A DNA stretch of 64,000 bases from Verrucomicrobiaceae bacterium (GCA_028293825.1 JAQGNY010000053.1:1-64000); one strand, 5' to 3'; counted from the first letter of the stretch, positions 8,311 through 18,177 are shown. Notes: generated by a model not told the origin, from the sequence alone. Numbers and translations: made by a program.

Positions 8311-8326
8311 GTTTTGACATCAAAAC
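8311..8326. promoter_or_regulatory. 7-bp dyad next to the alpha-E terminator
   Basis: GTTTTGA (8311-8317), CA, TCAAAAC (8320-8326) is a perfect dyad. It lies 2 bp beyond the terminator hairpin of the alpha-E gene and about 230 bp upstream of the VOC gene. It could be an operator, or its A/T-rich halves could simply serve as the terminator tail. Confidence 0.3.
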
Positions 8327-8327
8327 A

Positions 8328-8345
8328 GCGGCGCCGGGGCGCCGC
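8328..8345 (-). terminator. Terminator of the alpha-E gene
   Basis: GCGGCGCC (8328-8335), GG, GGCGCCGC (8338-8345) forms a perfect 8-bp GC stem. On the leftward transcript it is followed by TGTTTTGATG. It lies 20 bp after the alpha-E stop codon, so it fits an intrinsic terminator of the ATP-grasp / alpha-E block. Confidence 0.6.
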
Positions 8346-8365
8346 ACGGGAGGATTAAAAGAGGG

Positions 8366-9310
8366 TTACGCAGCCGCGACCGCACTGCCAAGACCGCTGA
8401 AATAAGCCAATTGCAATTCGTCGTGAATTTGCGCAAAGCCGATCTGCAATTGATCGACAAACATTTGCAGCTCAGCCTGTTTCAGCTTGTCGATGTGCGC
8501 ATTATCGAGCTGACGTTTTACGCGGTGCACAATGAGCTGTGCCTTTTCATGATTCGGTAAAAAGCCAACAGCGTTGTTCACCGAATTAATACTAAAGCTG
8601 AGCGAACGCGGAAATACATCCGACTGAAATAAGAAGCGCAATACTTCAGTGCGCTGCACGCGCAACTGCATCGCGCGGCGATACATTTGATAACCGGACA
8701 ATGAACGCAGAACGCTCATCCATTGCAGATTTTCGTACGTCGCCACAGTCGCTGTGGTCGAAGGCAATAAATTAGACGAGCGAATATCGACGATGCGACT
8801 GGTCATATCCGCGCGCTCCAAATAACGACCGATACGCAGAAAAATATAACCGGCATCGTGATTCATGGTGCCGGCCAACATGCCAGTCAGCATTTGGCAT
8901 TGCCGAATAACTTCGTCGAGAAACGTAAACCGACCGCGCTTACTCGGCGCTTGTGGCGCCTGTTCCTTCGCATACAGATACAGCGAATTCATCGTCTCCC
9001 ACACTTCGCGCGGAATGACATCGCGAATCGTACGCGCATTTTCGCGTGCGCTGGCAAGACACGACAAAATCGAAACCTGACTGCTCGGTTCGCTGATTAA
9101 AAACTTCAGCACCGCGCGCTCGTCGTAATCATTGCTCGAATACATCGCCTCGGCGCCAGTGATTGCAATCAACTGGCTCCAGATCGGCTTCAGCCCTTTC
9201 GGCAAATCGAGCGTAAGGTTCGCCGTCACGCTAATTAAACGCGCGATGTTTTCTGCGCGCTCAAGATAACGCGCCATCCAATAAATATTTTCCGCCACTC
9301 GCGCCAGCAT
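8366..9310 (-). CDS. Alpha-E domain protein (DUF403)
   Basis: Protein of 314 aa that starts with the family hallmark MLARVAENIYWMARYLERAENIAR and is all-helical afterwards, with a second AGYIFLRIGRYLERADMTSRI motif. This is the alpha-E domain, which travels with circularly permuted ATP-grasp proteins and transglutaminases. The upstream in-frame extension was dropped because GGAG lies 7 nt before the ATG at 9310. The domain has no known enzyme activity; comparative genomics places it in predicted peptide ligation or modification systems. It follows a stand-alone ATP-grasp gene, with an AT-rich gap of 176 bp. Confidence 0.88.
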   Translation of the reverse strand: MLARVAENIYWMARYLERAENIARLISVTANLTLDLPKGLKPIWSQLIAITGAEAMYSSNDYDERAVLKFLISEPSSQVSILSCLASARENARTIRDVIPREVWETMNSLYLYAKEQAPQAPSKRGRFTFLDEVIRQCQMLTGMLAGTMNHDAGYIFLRIGRYLERADMTSRIVDIRSSNLLPSTTATVATYENLQWMSVLRSLSGYQMYRRAMQLRVQRTEVLRFLFQSDVFPRSLSFSINSVNNAVGFLPNHEKAQLIVHRVKRQLDNAHIDKLKQAELQMFVDQLQIGFAQIHDELQLAYFSGLGSAVAAA

Positions 9311-9486
9311 GTTAATTCTCCAGAACAATCATTGCGCAAATACGCTTCGCCGATGTGTTAATTCTTTCACTTCCGCATTTCAAAACTATTTTTTTAACTA
9401 TTAAATTATTGACTTAATTTTTACGTTTTAATTTTTCTCTGAAAACGCACGCCCTAACTTTCTCTTAAAAGCGAGCGCCGTTAACT

Positions 9487-10938
9487 TCACGCACCTTCGT
9501 CGATGATCCAGGTATCTTTGGAGCCACCGCCCTGCGATGAGTTCACCACCAGCGAACCGCGCCGCAATGCCACGCGCGTTAAACCGCCTGTCGTCACATG
9601 AATTTGATCGCTCGATAAAATAAACGGTCGCATGTCGACGTGACGCGGTTCCAGCTTGCCTTCGATCAGCGTCGGCACAGTCGATAAATTCAACGTCGGC
9701 TGTGCAATGTAATTGCGCGGATCATCTTTAATAAGCTGAGTAAATTTTTCACGCTCGGCCTTGGTGCTGTGCGGACCGATCAACATACCGTAGCCACCAG
9801 ATTCGTTGGCGGGTTTGACGACCAATTCTTCGAGGTGCTCGAGCACGTACTTGCACTCATCTTCTTTCATGCACAAATAGGTCGGCACATTCGGCACAAT
9901 AATTTCTTCGCCGAGGTAATACTTGATCATGTCGGGCACAAATGCGTACACAACCTTATCGTCGGCAACGCCTGCACCCGGCGCGTTAGCCAAAGAAACA
10001 TTTCCTTTCGTCCACGCGCGCATTAATCCCGGCACACCGAGCGTGGAATCCTTGTTGAAAACTTCAGGATCGAGAAATAAATCATCGACGCGGCGATAGA
10101 TAACATCGACGCGCTTCAAACCCTGAATTGTTTTCATGTAAACACAATCGTCATCAGGTACAACAAGGTCGCGACCTTCGACTAATTCGCAACCCATTTG
10201 CTGTGCCAAATAACAATGTTCGAAATACGCCGAGTTATAAATACCGGGCGTTAAAACGGCGACCTGCGGATAATCCGCCGGACGCGGCGATAATGCCGCG
10301 AGCGTATCGAATAATTGCGACGGATAATCGTCGACCGGAAGAATCGAATAATCGCCGAATAAATCCGCGAACACGCGCTTGATAACCTGACGATTTTCCA
10401 ACAGATACGAAACACCGGACGGTACGCGCAGGTTGTCTTCTAACACATAAACTTGGCCGTCGCTGTGGCGCACCAAATCCGATCCGCAGATATGCGCCCA
10501 CACACCAAACTTTGGATTCATGCCGACACATTGCTTGCGAAAATTTTTCGATTTTTTCAGCAGATCGCCGGGAAACACTTTGTCTTTCACGATTTTTTGA
10601 TCGTGATAGATATCGTCGATAAACATATTCAACGCGCGCACGCGTTGTTTCAAACCGGCATCGATACGATCCCATTCACGCTTCGACATCACACGCGGAA
10701 TAATATCGAACGGCCACTGCCGATCAATCGAGCCACCACTTTCATTGTAAACAGTGAAGGTGATGCCCATTTCTTTAATGGTTAAATCGGCGCTCGCCTG
10801 CAATTGCTCAAGCTCGCTGCCTTCCAGCGTTTCCAAATGCTTCGCTAACGCTTTTGCTACCGATCGCGGTTTGTTGCGTTGGTCGATCATTTCGTCGAAC
10901 AAACCGGCCGCTTCGTATTCTTTCCAGTTAATGCCCAT
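9487..10938 (-). CDS. Circularly permuted ATP-grasp type 2 protein
   Basis: Protein of 483 aa matching the circularly permuted ATP-grasp family (DUF404/DUF407 regions). Visible family segments include KRVFADLFGDYSILPVDDYP, VAVLTPGIYNSAYFEHCYLA, YRRVDDLFLDPEVFNKDSTLGVPGL and the ATP-binding VVKPANESGGYGMLIGP, ending in SSQGGGSKDTWIIDEGA. Such enzymes are predicted to join a carboxylate to an amine using ATP, probably on a peptide. With the downstream alpha-E gene it forms a split version of the 837-aa fusion encoded at 12256-14769. Substrate unknown. The ATG is preceded by an AAGAGAG stretch. Confidence 0.9.
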   Translation of the reverse strand: MGINWKEYEAAGLFDEMIDQRNKPRSVAKALAKHLETLEGSELEQLQASADLTIKEMGITFTVYNESGGSIDRQWPFDIIPRVMSKREWDRIDAGLKQRVRALNMFIDDIYHDQKIVKDKVFPGDLLKKSKNFRKQCVGMNPKFGVWAHICGSDLVRHSDGQVYVLEDNLRVPSGVSYLLENRQVIKRVFADLFGDYSILPVDDYPSQLFDTLAALSPRPADYPQVAVLTPGIYNSAYFEHCYLAQQMGCELVEGRDLVVPDDDCVYMKTIQGLKRVDVIYRRVDDLFLDPEVFNKDSTLGVPGLMRAWTKGNVSLANAPGAGVADDKVVYAFVPDMIKYYLGEEIIVPNVPTYLCMKEDECKYVLEHLEELVVKPANESGGYGMLIGPHSTKAEREKFTQLIKDDPRNYIAQPTLNLSTVPTLIEGKLEPRHVDMRPFILSSDQIHVTTGGLTRVALRRGSLVVNSSQGGGSKDTWIIDEGA

Positions 10939-11142
10939 GCATGCTCTCTTATTTGGAAGCGGTTACCGTTGGTGTGGAACGAAAATCATCTGCTGACAAT
11001 TTCGTTTTTGGCATTTAATTTCGCCATTTGCATTTCGTGCTTTCAATGCCGTATTTCAATTTCGCTGTTAATTTCAAGAAAAACTTATCTGAAAACTGAC
11101 TACGAAAAATTCTGCTTGCACTTCTTTTCGATTTTTTGGCAG

Positions 11143-12243
11143 CTAACTTTCGATATCGTCAGCCGCCGACATTAAATCGCTTTGTGTTTGTTGCTGTGAC
11201 ATTTCTTGCGCAATATCCTGCCCCATGTTTTGCAGGAACTCTTGCTCGATGTGTTGCCTTTGCTGCTGTGTTTGGTGTTGCGCGTTTTGCGAAATCGACG
11301 CGCTGATATCGTTTACCGTAACGCCGACGCGCAAATGATGCAGACCGCCACCGAAACAAACGCCTTTAACCGGCGGTGTGTCGTCGTAATCGCGACCCAT
11401 CGCCAACACGATATGTTCGTCACCGACAACTTTATCGTTGGTCGGATCGAGGTGTATCCACCCGTGTTCGTTAGCCCATACCGCGAACCATGCGTGTGAT
11501 GCATCGGCGCCGACATTTTTCTTTTCACCTTCGCGCGCGTATGTCAGTAGATAACCACTGACGTAAGCCACCGCTAAACCGAGGCCGCGCAATGCCGCAA
11601 TCGCAAGATGCGCAAAATCCTGACAAACGCCGGCGCGGTTTTCCCACACTTGTTCGAGTGGCGTGTCGACTTGGGTCGATCCTGGCACGTACTGAAAATC
11701 GATGTGCAATTGATGGTTGAACGCTAATAACGCTTCGCCTAAGGCGCGACCCGGTGTGAAAATCGCACGCGCATATTCGGTGTAATTGGTGTGCAGCGGC
11801 GCCATCACCGTCGAATAAATAAATTCCCACGGTGGCGGTTCACCAATAGCGGCGCCGATGCCTTTCGGCCGCTGACTTTCCCACGGCATCGTCAAAGCGG
11901 CGACATCCGGCGCTGGGCCGCTTTCGACAATCGCGTAACTTTGCACGCGCAGTTCGCTGTGCGCTTTATGCATTTCGAAATAGTGTTGCGTGTTGCCGAA
12001 TGCATCGACGCTTTCATGTTGAAAACGCGGTTTCGGCAATACGTTTAAACGATGTTCGAGCAGGCGCTGACCTTTTGTGCTGAGTGGCGTCAACCACGCC
12101 AAGCTATAGCCGAGCGCGACCGAGCTTTGGTAGTGATAACTGGTCTCGTGTTTTACTTCGAGACGTTTAAATGATGGCGCCGTATTTATCGTCACAGCTG
12201 TTGCCCCGCGCGTATCCATCGACGCAAAAATTTGCGTTGCCAC
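11143..12243 (-). CDS. Transglutaminase-like cysteine protease family protein
   Basis: Protein of 366 aa. The N-terminal bacterial transglutaminase-like region (VKHETSYHYQSSVALGYSLAWLTP) is followed by a transglutaminase core with a plausible triad: Cys207 in RAGVCQDFAHLA, His250 in DASHAWFAVW and Asp266 in WIHLDPTND. The end is unusual: about 55 residues very rich in Gln (HQTQQQRQHIEQEF...QEMSQQQTQSD). The frame opens with GTG at 12243, 12 bp after the preceding gene; an ATG at 12219 is also possible. It probably cleaves or cross-links the same peptide substrate as the neighbouring ATP-grasp proteins. It is co-directional with the 837-aa fusion gene. Confidence 0.88.
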   Translation of the reverse strand: MATQIFASMDTRGATAVTINTAPSFKRLEVKHETSYHYQSSVALGYSLAWLTPLSTKGQRLLEHRLNVLPKPRFQHESVDAFGNTQHYFEMHKAHSELRVQSYAIVESGPAPDVAALTMPWESQRPKGIGAAIGEPPPWEFIYSTVMAPLHTNYTEYARAIFTPGRALGEALLAFNHQLHIDFQYVPGSTQVDTPLEQVWENRAGVCQDFAHLAIAALRGLGLAVAYVSGYLLTYAREGEKKNVGADASHAWFAVWANEHGWIHLDPTNDKVVGDEHIVLAMGRDYDDTPPVKGVCFGGGLHHLRVGVTVNDISASISQNAQHQTQQQRQHIEQEFLQNMGQDIAQEMSQQQTQSDLMSAADDIES

Positions 12244-12255
12244 TCAAGTTGCCAC

Positions 12256-14769
12256 TCAACGTGCAAATTGGGTGAATGGCTGCGTGTGTCGAAAATAGTG
12301 ATTATCAAGATCGGTTCCCAGTTGCCGCAAACGTCCGCTCAACTCACTTAAAAAACGCGCCAGCAATGTGCGAGAAGTATCCGCTTGCGACCATTCGCGC
12401 GCGTCGGCCAAACGCAATGGCGTCACCACCGACAACACGATTTTTTCCTGTTCGGTTAAGCCGAACTGCGGGCTCGCATTTAAATAGTGCAAAAGTGATT
12501 CCAATTCTTCGAGCTGATGCAGCAGTGAGCGCGGGTTGGTGACTTCGAGCAACAAATGCTGCCACACCGTTAAAAAATTCAGCTCGATACCGTAGCGGCG
12601 ACGATGGCTGACAATGCAGCCGTGTGCGTCGAGTAACGTTTCCAACGTCAGCGCGGAATCCTCGCCGACCACTAACTGTCGGCACAGATGGCTGATGCCG
12701 AGCAACATGTTCTGCACCCGTTCGAGGCGGCGACCGAGATGCAGCCACAAACCGCCCTGCGTTAATGCCAGCGACTCCTGCGTGGCGCCCCAGAACGCCA
12801 GCATCGCATTCAGCAATGGCTGCACCATTTGATCGACGGCGACGATTTCGCGATTGCGCTCGGCGTAAGTCAGCAGTTCTTCCAGCTCTTCGATCACGCG
12901 CCAATTGTCGGCCGGCCACAGATCGCGCACGGTGTAGATGCCCTCCAGTCCGCGGTGCAGGTTGTAGGCAAGACTGCCGACATTGTTGCTGAGCAGGGCG
13001 CGGCGCAGCGTTTCCGGTGCCGGCGGCACATCGCCGATCAGCGTGCTCGACACATAAAGCTGCAGCAGCGGCACACATTGGCGCAGCACTTGGGCGTCGC
13101 TGTCGAAGCCGTAGTCGAGCCACGTGTCATAGCGTTTTTGGTAGGCAGTCACCAAGCGCAGCAGCGATTCGCTGCGTTCGAGGTAACTGGCCGCCCAAAA
13201 CAGATGTTCGGCAGCGCGGCTCGTTAGCGCGGCAGTCGCCAGGCGACGCTGGCCGGATGGATGCAAGCGCAGCACATCGCGCATCGAACCCGAGCTGCGC
13301 AGCAGCCAGGTGTCCTTACTCCAACCGCCGCTCTGACCCGAGATCACCGACACTTCGGCGGAGCCGGCGACGCGACTCAAGCCGCCCGGCATCACATCGT
13401 AATGCTCGCCGTCGCCAGCCAGAAACGAGCGCAATACCAGTTGGCGCGGCGCCAGTCCGCCCTCGGCTAACGTAGGCACCGACGAAAAACTCAGATGCTG
13501 CTGACCGACATACGCCCACGGCGTGGCCTTGATAGCATCGGTCAGGTTTTGCAGTTCCTTGCGAGATAAAGTCTCGCCAAAGATCACCTTGCCCGGCTGA
13601 TCGACTCGTTTAATCAACAGCTTGTCGAGCTCAGCCAGCACGTACTTGCGCTCTTTGTCGTGCCCGCACCACCACGTTGCCACATTCGGCAGCAGCAACT
13701 CTTCGCCCAGCCAAGCGCGCGCCAATGCGGGTAGAAACGGTAGCAGCGCTGGGCATTCGAGCACGCCGGAGCCGAGCGAGTTGGCCATGCCGACGCGCCC
13801 GAGCTGCTGCGCTTGCAGGAGGCCCGGCACGCCGAGCATGGAATCGCTGCGAAAGCTGAGTGGATCACAAAAGCTGGAATCGACGCGGCGGATCAACACA
13901 TCAACCCGGCGCAGATCGTCGACGGTGCGCAGATAAACATTGCCATGGCGCACAGTTAAATCATCGCCCTGCACCAGCGTAATGCCGAGCTGCGCGGCCA
14001 AATAGGCGTGCTCGAAATACACTTCATTACCGATACCCGAAGACAGCAGCGCAATCGTTGGCTCTCGCTGTTGGTCGGGCGCTAACGCGGATACGTGACG
14101 CTTTAAATGGTGGAAAAATTGCGCGTACGGCGCGATGGAGTAAGCACTAACACTCTGCCCGAGCACGCGTTTAGTAACGGCGCGCGCTTCCAGAACGTAG
14201 CCAGCGCCGGATGGGCCTTGGCTGCGATCGCTAAGAACCCACCACGCGCCATCGGGCCCGCGCGCCAAATCGACCGCATACAAAACCAGCGGCGTCGACG
14301 GCTGCTTGTTGTTCTTTGGCGTCATGGCCGGCCGCAAAAACTCCGGATGCCGCAACACTACTTCGTGCGGAATCAAGCCTTCGCGCAGCGCTTTTTGCGG
14401 ACCGTATAAATCCTGCAACAGCAGACTGAACAGGCGCGCGCGCTGCTGTAAACCGGCTTCGAGTTTCGGCCATTCCTGTTCCGATAACAGCATCGGCACC
14501 GGGTCGAGTTGCCAGGTGCGATGCTTGCCGGCGGGATCTTCGTAGACGTTGTAGTAAACGCCCTGCTCTTTCAGCCGGCGCTGCGTTTCGCGCTTCAGCG
14601 TATCCAGCGTCTGCGGCGTCGAACTGTCTAGAAAGTCGCCGAGCGGACGCCAGTGCTCGCGCGCCTTGCCCTGCGCATCGACCATTTCGTCGTAAGCGAA
14701 GTCCAGCGGCTGATATTCACTCAACGTGTCAGCGCGGTTTGCCACTGTTTGATCCAGTGTTTTTGTCAT
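12256..14769 (-). CDS. ATP-grasp / alpha-E fusion protein
   Basis: Protein of 837 aa that fuses the two functions found separately at 9487-10938 and 8366-9310. The first about 480 residues are a circularly permuted ATP-grasp module (YSIAPYAQFFHHLKRHVSALAP, LLSSGIGNEVYFEHAYLAAQ, RRVDSSFCDPLSFRSDSMLG, SGQSGGWSKDTWLL). From about residue 515 comes an alpha-E module with SRAAEHLFWAASYLERSESLLRL and WLHLGRRLERVQNMLLG. In the ATP-binding segment, LIKRVDQPGKVIFGETL replaces the glycine-rich VVKPANESGGYGM of the paralogue, so its ATP-binding site looks divergent and may be weak. It lies between the two transglutaminase genes, likely as one operon. Confidence 0.88.
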   Translation of the reverse strand: MTKTLDQTVANRADTLSEYQPLDFAYDEMVDAQGKAREHWRPLGDFLDSSTPQTLDTLKRETQRRLKEQGVYYNVYEDPAGKHRTWQLDPVPMLLSEQEWPKLEAGLQQRARLFSLLLQDLYGPQKALREGLIPHEVVLRHPEFLRPAMTPKNNKQPSTPLVLYAVDLARGPDGAWWVLSDRSQGPSGAGYVLEARAVTKRVLGQSVSAYSIAPYAQFFHHLKRHVSALAPDQQREPTIALLSSGIGNEVYFEHAYLAAQLGITLVQGDDLTVRHGNVYLRTVDDLRRVDVLIRRVDSSFCDPLSFRSDSMLGVPGLLQAQQLGRVGMANSLGSGVLECPALLPFLPALARAWLGEELLLPNVATWWCGHDKERKYVLAELDKLLIKRVDQPGKVIFGETLSRKELQNLTDAIKATPWAYVGQQHLSFSSVPTLAEGGLAPRQLVLRSFLAGDGEHYDVMPGGLSRVAGSAEVSVISGQSGGWSKDTWLLRSSGSMRDVLRLHPSGQRRLATAALTSRAAEHLFWAASYLERSESLLRLVTAYQKRYDTWLDYGFDSDAQVLRQCVPLLQLYVSSTLIGDVPPAPETLRRALLSNNVGSLAYNLHRGLEGIYTVRDLWPADNWRVIEELEELLTYAERNREIVAVDQMVQPLLNAMLAFWGATQESLALTQGGLWLHLGRRLERVQNMLLGISHLCRQLVVGEDSALTLETLLDAHGCIVSHRRRYGIELNFLTVWQHLLLEVTNPRSLLHQLEELESLLHYLNASPQFGLTEQEKIVLSVVTPLRLADAREWSQADTSRTLLARFLSELSGRLRQLGTDLDNHYFRHTQPFTQFAR

Positions 14770-14856
14770 GGCGCCACTACCAAAGTCATCGCACGACTGA
14801 GCCGTCTCTAGCCGACCCAGTCACCGCACTGTCCGTAAAAAAGCGTTAACCGCGCC

Positions 14857-17800
14857 TCAGCTATCGAAGCGCAGATCGAGCATGTAAGGGTAGCTCTCAT
14901 TCGATTTAGCGGGCGGCGGGCTCACCATGGCGCCCGGTGTATGACGGTAGAAGCGGCCATCGCTGGGAACATTCGGCAAACTCGACAGAAAGCGCGGCTC
15001 CATATCCACCGATGGCGCCCGCAATTGACCGTGCGCATGACCGAGCGCTTCGAAGCGATTGACGCGACGCGCCTCCGCCTCAAGTGCATTGACTGGGAAA
15101 TGCTCGTAACTGCGACCACCCGGATGTACTACGTGATAGGTGCAACCACCCAGCGCACGGCCGCTCCAGGTATCGAAGAAGTCGAACACCAGCGGCGAAT
15201 GCACCGGAATCATTGGATGCAATGCGGACCACGGCTGCCATGCGCGGAAACGCACGCCGGCGACGAAGGTGCCCTCCTCTTCGGTCGGCACCAGCGGCAC
15301 GCGTTTGCCGTTGCAGGTCAACACGTAACGATCGCCCGGGGTACCGAAGCGAACCTTGACCTGCAGACGCTCCACCGACGAATCGACATAACGCGCCGTA
15401 CCGCCGCCGGTCGCCTCTTCGCCCAAAACGTGCCAGGGCTCGAGCGCATGACGAACTTCCAATTCCATGTCATCGAGCTGAATCAGCCCTATTCTGGGGC
15501 AACGGAATTCTTTGAATGCGTCAAACCAGTGCGACTTAAACGCCAGGCCGTTATTTTTGAGATGGTCGAGCACATCCTCGAAGTCGTTGTTTAAAAAATG
15601 CGGCAGCATAAAGCGATCGTGCAGCTGATGACCCCAATTGACGAGCTTGTGCGTGTACGGCTTTTCCCAGAACAACGCGACGCAGGCGCGCAGCAATAAC
15701 ATCTGCACCAGACTCATGCGTGGATGCGGCGGCATCTCAAACGAGCGGAATTCCAGAATGCCGAGTCGGCCGGTCGCTGAATCCGGCGAGTACAGCTTGT
15801 CGATACAGAACTCGCTGCGATGGGTATTGCCGGTCAGATCGGTCAGTAAATGCCGCAGCGCACGGTCGATCAGCCACGGGCGGTTGGAGTCGCCACTCGG
15901 CAATTGCGAGAACGCGATTTCCAGCTCATAGAGTTTTTCAACCCGGCCTTCGTCGACACGCGGCGCCTGGCTGGTTGGGCCGATAAACATACCGCTGAAC
16001 AAGTACGACAAGCTCGGATGATGCTGCCAGAACGTCAGCAGACTGCGCAGTAAATCGGGCCGGCGCAGCAGCGGACTATCGGCCGGCGTTACACCGCCCA
16101 ATGTCACATGGTTGCCGCCGCCGGTTCCGCTGTGGCGACCGTCGAGCATGAACTTCTCGGTAGCGAGGCGGCTTTCGCGGGCATGCGCGTACAGCGTTTC
16201 CGTCAGATGAGTCAGCTCTTTCCAGGTCGAGGTCGGCTGCACATTGACTTCGATTACACCCGGATCGGGTGTCACTGCCAGTTTGTTCAGGCGCACATCG
16301 AACGGCGGTTGATAGCCTTCTATATAAACGACCAGACGCAATTCGTTGGCGGCATCGGCGATGGCGTCGATCAAGCCGGCGAATTGTTCGAGCGTCGCCA
16401 GCGGCGGCAGGAATACGTAAAGCTTGCCGTCGCGCACCTCGGTACACAGCGCAGTGTGGATCGCCATGTCCGGCAACGCTTCAGTACCGGCAAATTTTTG
16501 CGGCTCTAACTCCTGCGGCACCGGCGCGAACGGATCGCCCGGTATCGGCGTCATCACATCAGCTTTGGCTTGCTGCGACAGACTCGCCAGCGGCAAACGC
16601 AGGCCGAGCGGCGAATTGCCCGGCACCAGATACATCGCGTTCTGACGGAAACGCCACAAACAGGTTTGCCAGGTACCGGCGACAGCGTTGAAGCCAAGCG
16701 GCAGGCAGTAGCCAGTCGCCTTGTTCAGACCGCGCTCTAAAATCTGGGCGAGTGTGCGTTGCGCGAGCGCTTCGTGATCGAGCGTCGCCTCTTCGTTAAG
16801 CGGCAGATTGTGCTGTTGCCACAGCGAATAAAACGCATCTTCGTAACAGGGATTGATGGCGGTTGCGGGCAGCTCCATTTGCGCGCAAAGCATACGCAGT
16901 AACGCGCGCGCCGCTTCCGGTGGCACCGGCTTGGCGTTGGGTTTCGGATACGCGCCGCGCCATAAAGGTTGGCCGTCTTTGCGCCAGTACAAACTATTTT
17001 GCCAGCGCGGCAGCGGCTCGCCGGGGTACCACTTACCCTGGCCGACATGCAGCAGACCGCCGGGCGCGAATTCCGCCTGCAATTTTTCGGTCAGATTCAT
17101 CGCCAGCTCGCGCTTGTGCGGGCCGTCGGCTTCGGTGTTCCACTGCGGCGATTGCATATCGTCGATCGACACGAAAGTCGGCTCGCCGCCCATGGTCAGG
17201 CGCACATCGTTTTTGACCAGAATGCTGTCGATGTGGTCGCCGAGCGTATTGATCTCGGTCCACTCCTGATCGGTAAACGGCTTAGTCACACGCGGGTCTT
17301 CTTTGATCCGCGTCACTTCATTGCTGTATTCGAATTCGACTTCGCATTCTTCCAGCGCGCCGGTCAACGGCGCGGCATCGACCGGATGCGGCGTGCACGA
17401 CAGCGGAATATGGCCTTCGGCAGCAAACAAACCCGACGTCGGATCGAGTCCAACCCAGCCCGCGCCGGGGATGTAAATTTCGGTCCAGGCATGCAAGTCG
17501 GTGAAGTCGGCTTCAGGACCGCTGGGACCGTCGAGCGATTTCTGATCCGAGGTCAATTGCACTAAATAGCCGGATACAAACCGCGCCGCCAAACCCAAAT
17601 GCCGCAGCAACTGCACTTGCAGCCAGGCCGAGTCGCGACAGGAACCGCTGCCGAGCTCTAGCGTTTCCTCCGGCGTTTGCACGCCGGGCTCGAAGCGAAT
17701 GGTATAGCTGACATCGCTGCAAACGCGCTGGTTGATTTCCACCATGAAATCGATGATGCGGATTTCTTTACGCGGCACCGACTCGACATAAGCCGCGAAC

Positions 17801-18177
17801 AGTTCGCCGTATTCCTGCTTTTCCAAAAACGGCGCGAGTTGTTTCTTCAGCGCATCGTTGTATTCGAACGGAAAATTCTCGGCATAGGACTCGACGAAAA
17901 AATCGAACGGGTTGTACGCGGTTAAATCCGCGACCAGATCGACGTCGATAATCAGCTCCGACGTTTTTTCCGGAAATACCAAGCGCGCCATGTAATTGGA
18001 AAAGGGGTCTTGGATCCAATTGAGGAAGTGATCAGCGGGCGTGATGTTCAGGCTGTAGCTGACTATCGGTGTACGACAGTGCGGCGCCGGACGCAGACGC
18101 ACCACCTGAGGGCCGAGTGCGATACGCCGGTCGTAACGATACTTAGTGGTATGGCGAAGACCAACCAGAATGCTCAT
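14857..18177 (-). CDS. Large transglutaminase-like protein with DUF2126 domain
   Basis: Protein of 1106 aa. The N-terminal third is a transglutaminase-like protease with triad Cys180 (GSGSCRDSAW), His229 (TDLHAWTEI) and Asp245 (VGLDPTSG). From about residue 300 it carries the DUF2126 region, recognisable by LTMGGEPTFVSIDDMQSPQWN, KWYPGEPLPRWQ, SGTGGGNHVTLGG and LLRRPDLLRSLLTFWQHHPS. Both length and architecture match the family. It is the first gene of the leftward block, followed by the ATP-grasp/alpha-E fusion and a second transglutaminase. This set is predicted to build or process a peptide or peptide tag, with no demonstrated substrate. No signal peptide is visible. Confidence 0.92.
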   Translation of the reverse strand: MSILVGLRHTTKYRYDRRIALGPQVVRLRPAPHCRTPIVSYSLNITPADHFLNWIQDPFSNYMARLVFPEKTSELIIDVDLVADLTAYNPFDFFVESYAENFPFEYNDALKKQLAPFLEKQEYGELFAAYVESVPRKEIRIIDFMVEINQRVCSDVSYTIRFEPGVQTPEETLELGSGSCRDSAWLQVQLLRHLGLAARFVSGYLVQLTSDQKSLDGPSGPEADFTDLHAWTEIYIPGAGWVGLDPTSGLFAAEGHIPLSCTPHPVDAAPLTGALEECEVEFEYSNEVTRIKEDPRVTKPFTDQEWTEINTLGDHIDSILVKNDVRLTMGGEPTFVSIDDMQSPQWNTEADGPHKRELAMNLTEKLQAEFAPGGLLHVGQGKWYPGEPLPRWQNSLYWRKDGQPLWRGAYPKPNAKPVPPEAARALLRMLCAQMELPATAINPCYEDAFYSLWQQHNLPLNEEATLDHEALAQRTLAQILERGLNKATGYCLPLGFNAVAGTWQTCLWRFRQNAMYLVPGNSPLGLRLPLASLSQQAKADVMTPIPGDPFAPVPQELEPQKFAGTEALPDMAIHTALCTEVRDGKLYVFLPPLATLEQFAGLIDAIADAANELRLVVYIEGYQPPFDVRLNKLAVTPDPGVIEVNVQPTSTWKELTHLTETLYAHARESRLATEKFMLDGRHSGTGGGNHVTLGGVTPADSPLLRRPDLLRSLLTFWQHHPSLSYLFSGMFIGPTSQAPRVDEGRVEKLYELEIAFSQLPSGDSNRPWLIDRALRHLLTDLTGNTHRSEFCIDKLYSPDSATGRLGILEFRSFEMPPHPRMSLVQMLLLRACVALFWEKPYTHKLVNWGHQLHDRFMLPHFLNNDFEDVLDHLKNNGLAFKSHWFDAFKEFRCPRIGLIQLDDMELEVRHALEPWHVLGEEATGGGTARYVDSSVERLQVKVRFGTPGDRYVLTCNGKRVPLVPTEEEGTFVAGVRFRAWQPWSALHPMIPVHSPLVFDFFDTWSGRALGGCTYHVVHPGGRSYEHFPVNALEAEARRVNRFEALGHAHGQLRAPSVDMEPRFLSSLPNVPSDGRFYRHTPGAMVSPPPAKSNESYPYMLDLRFDS

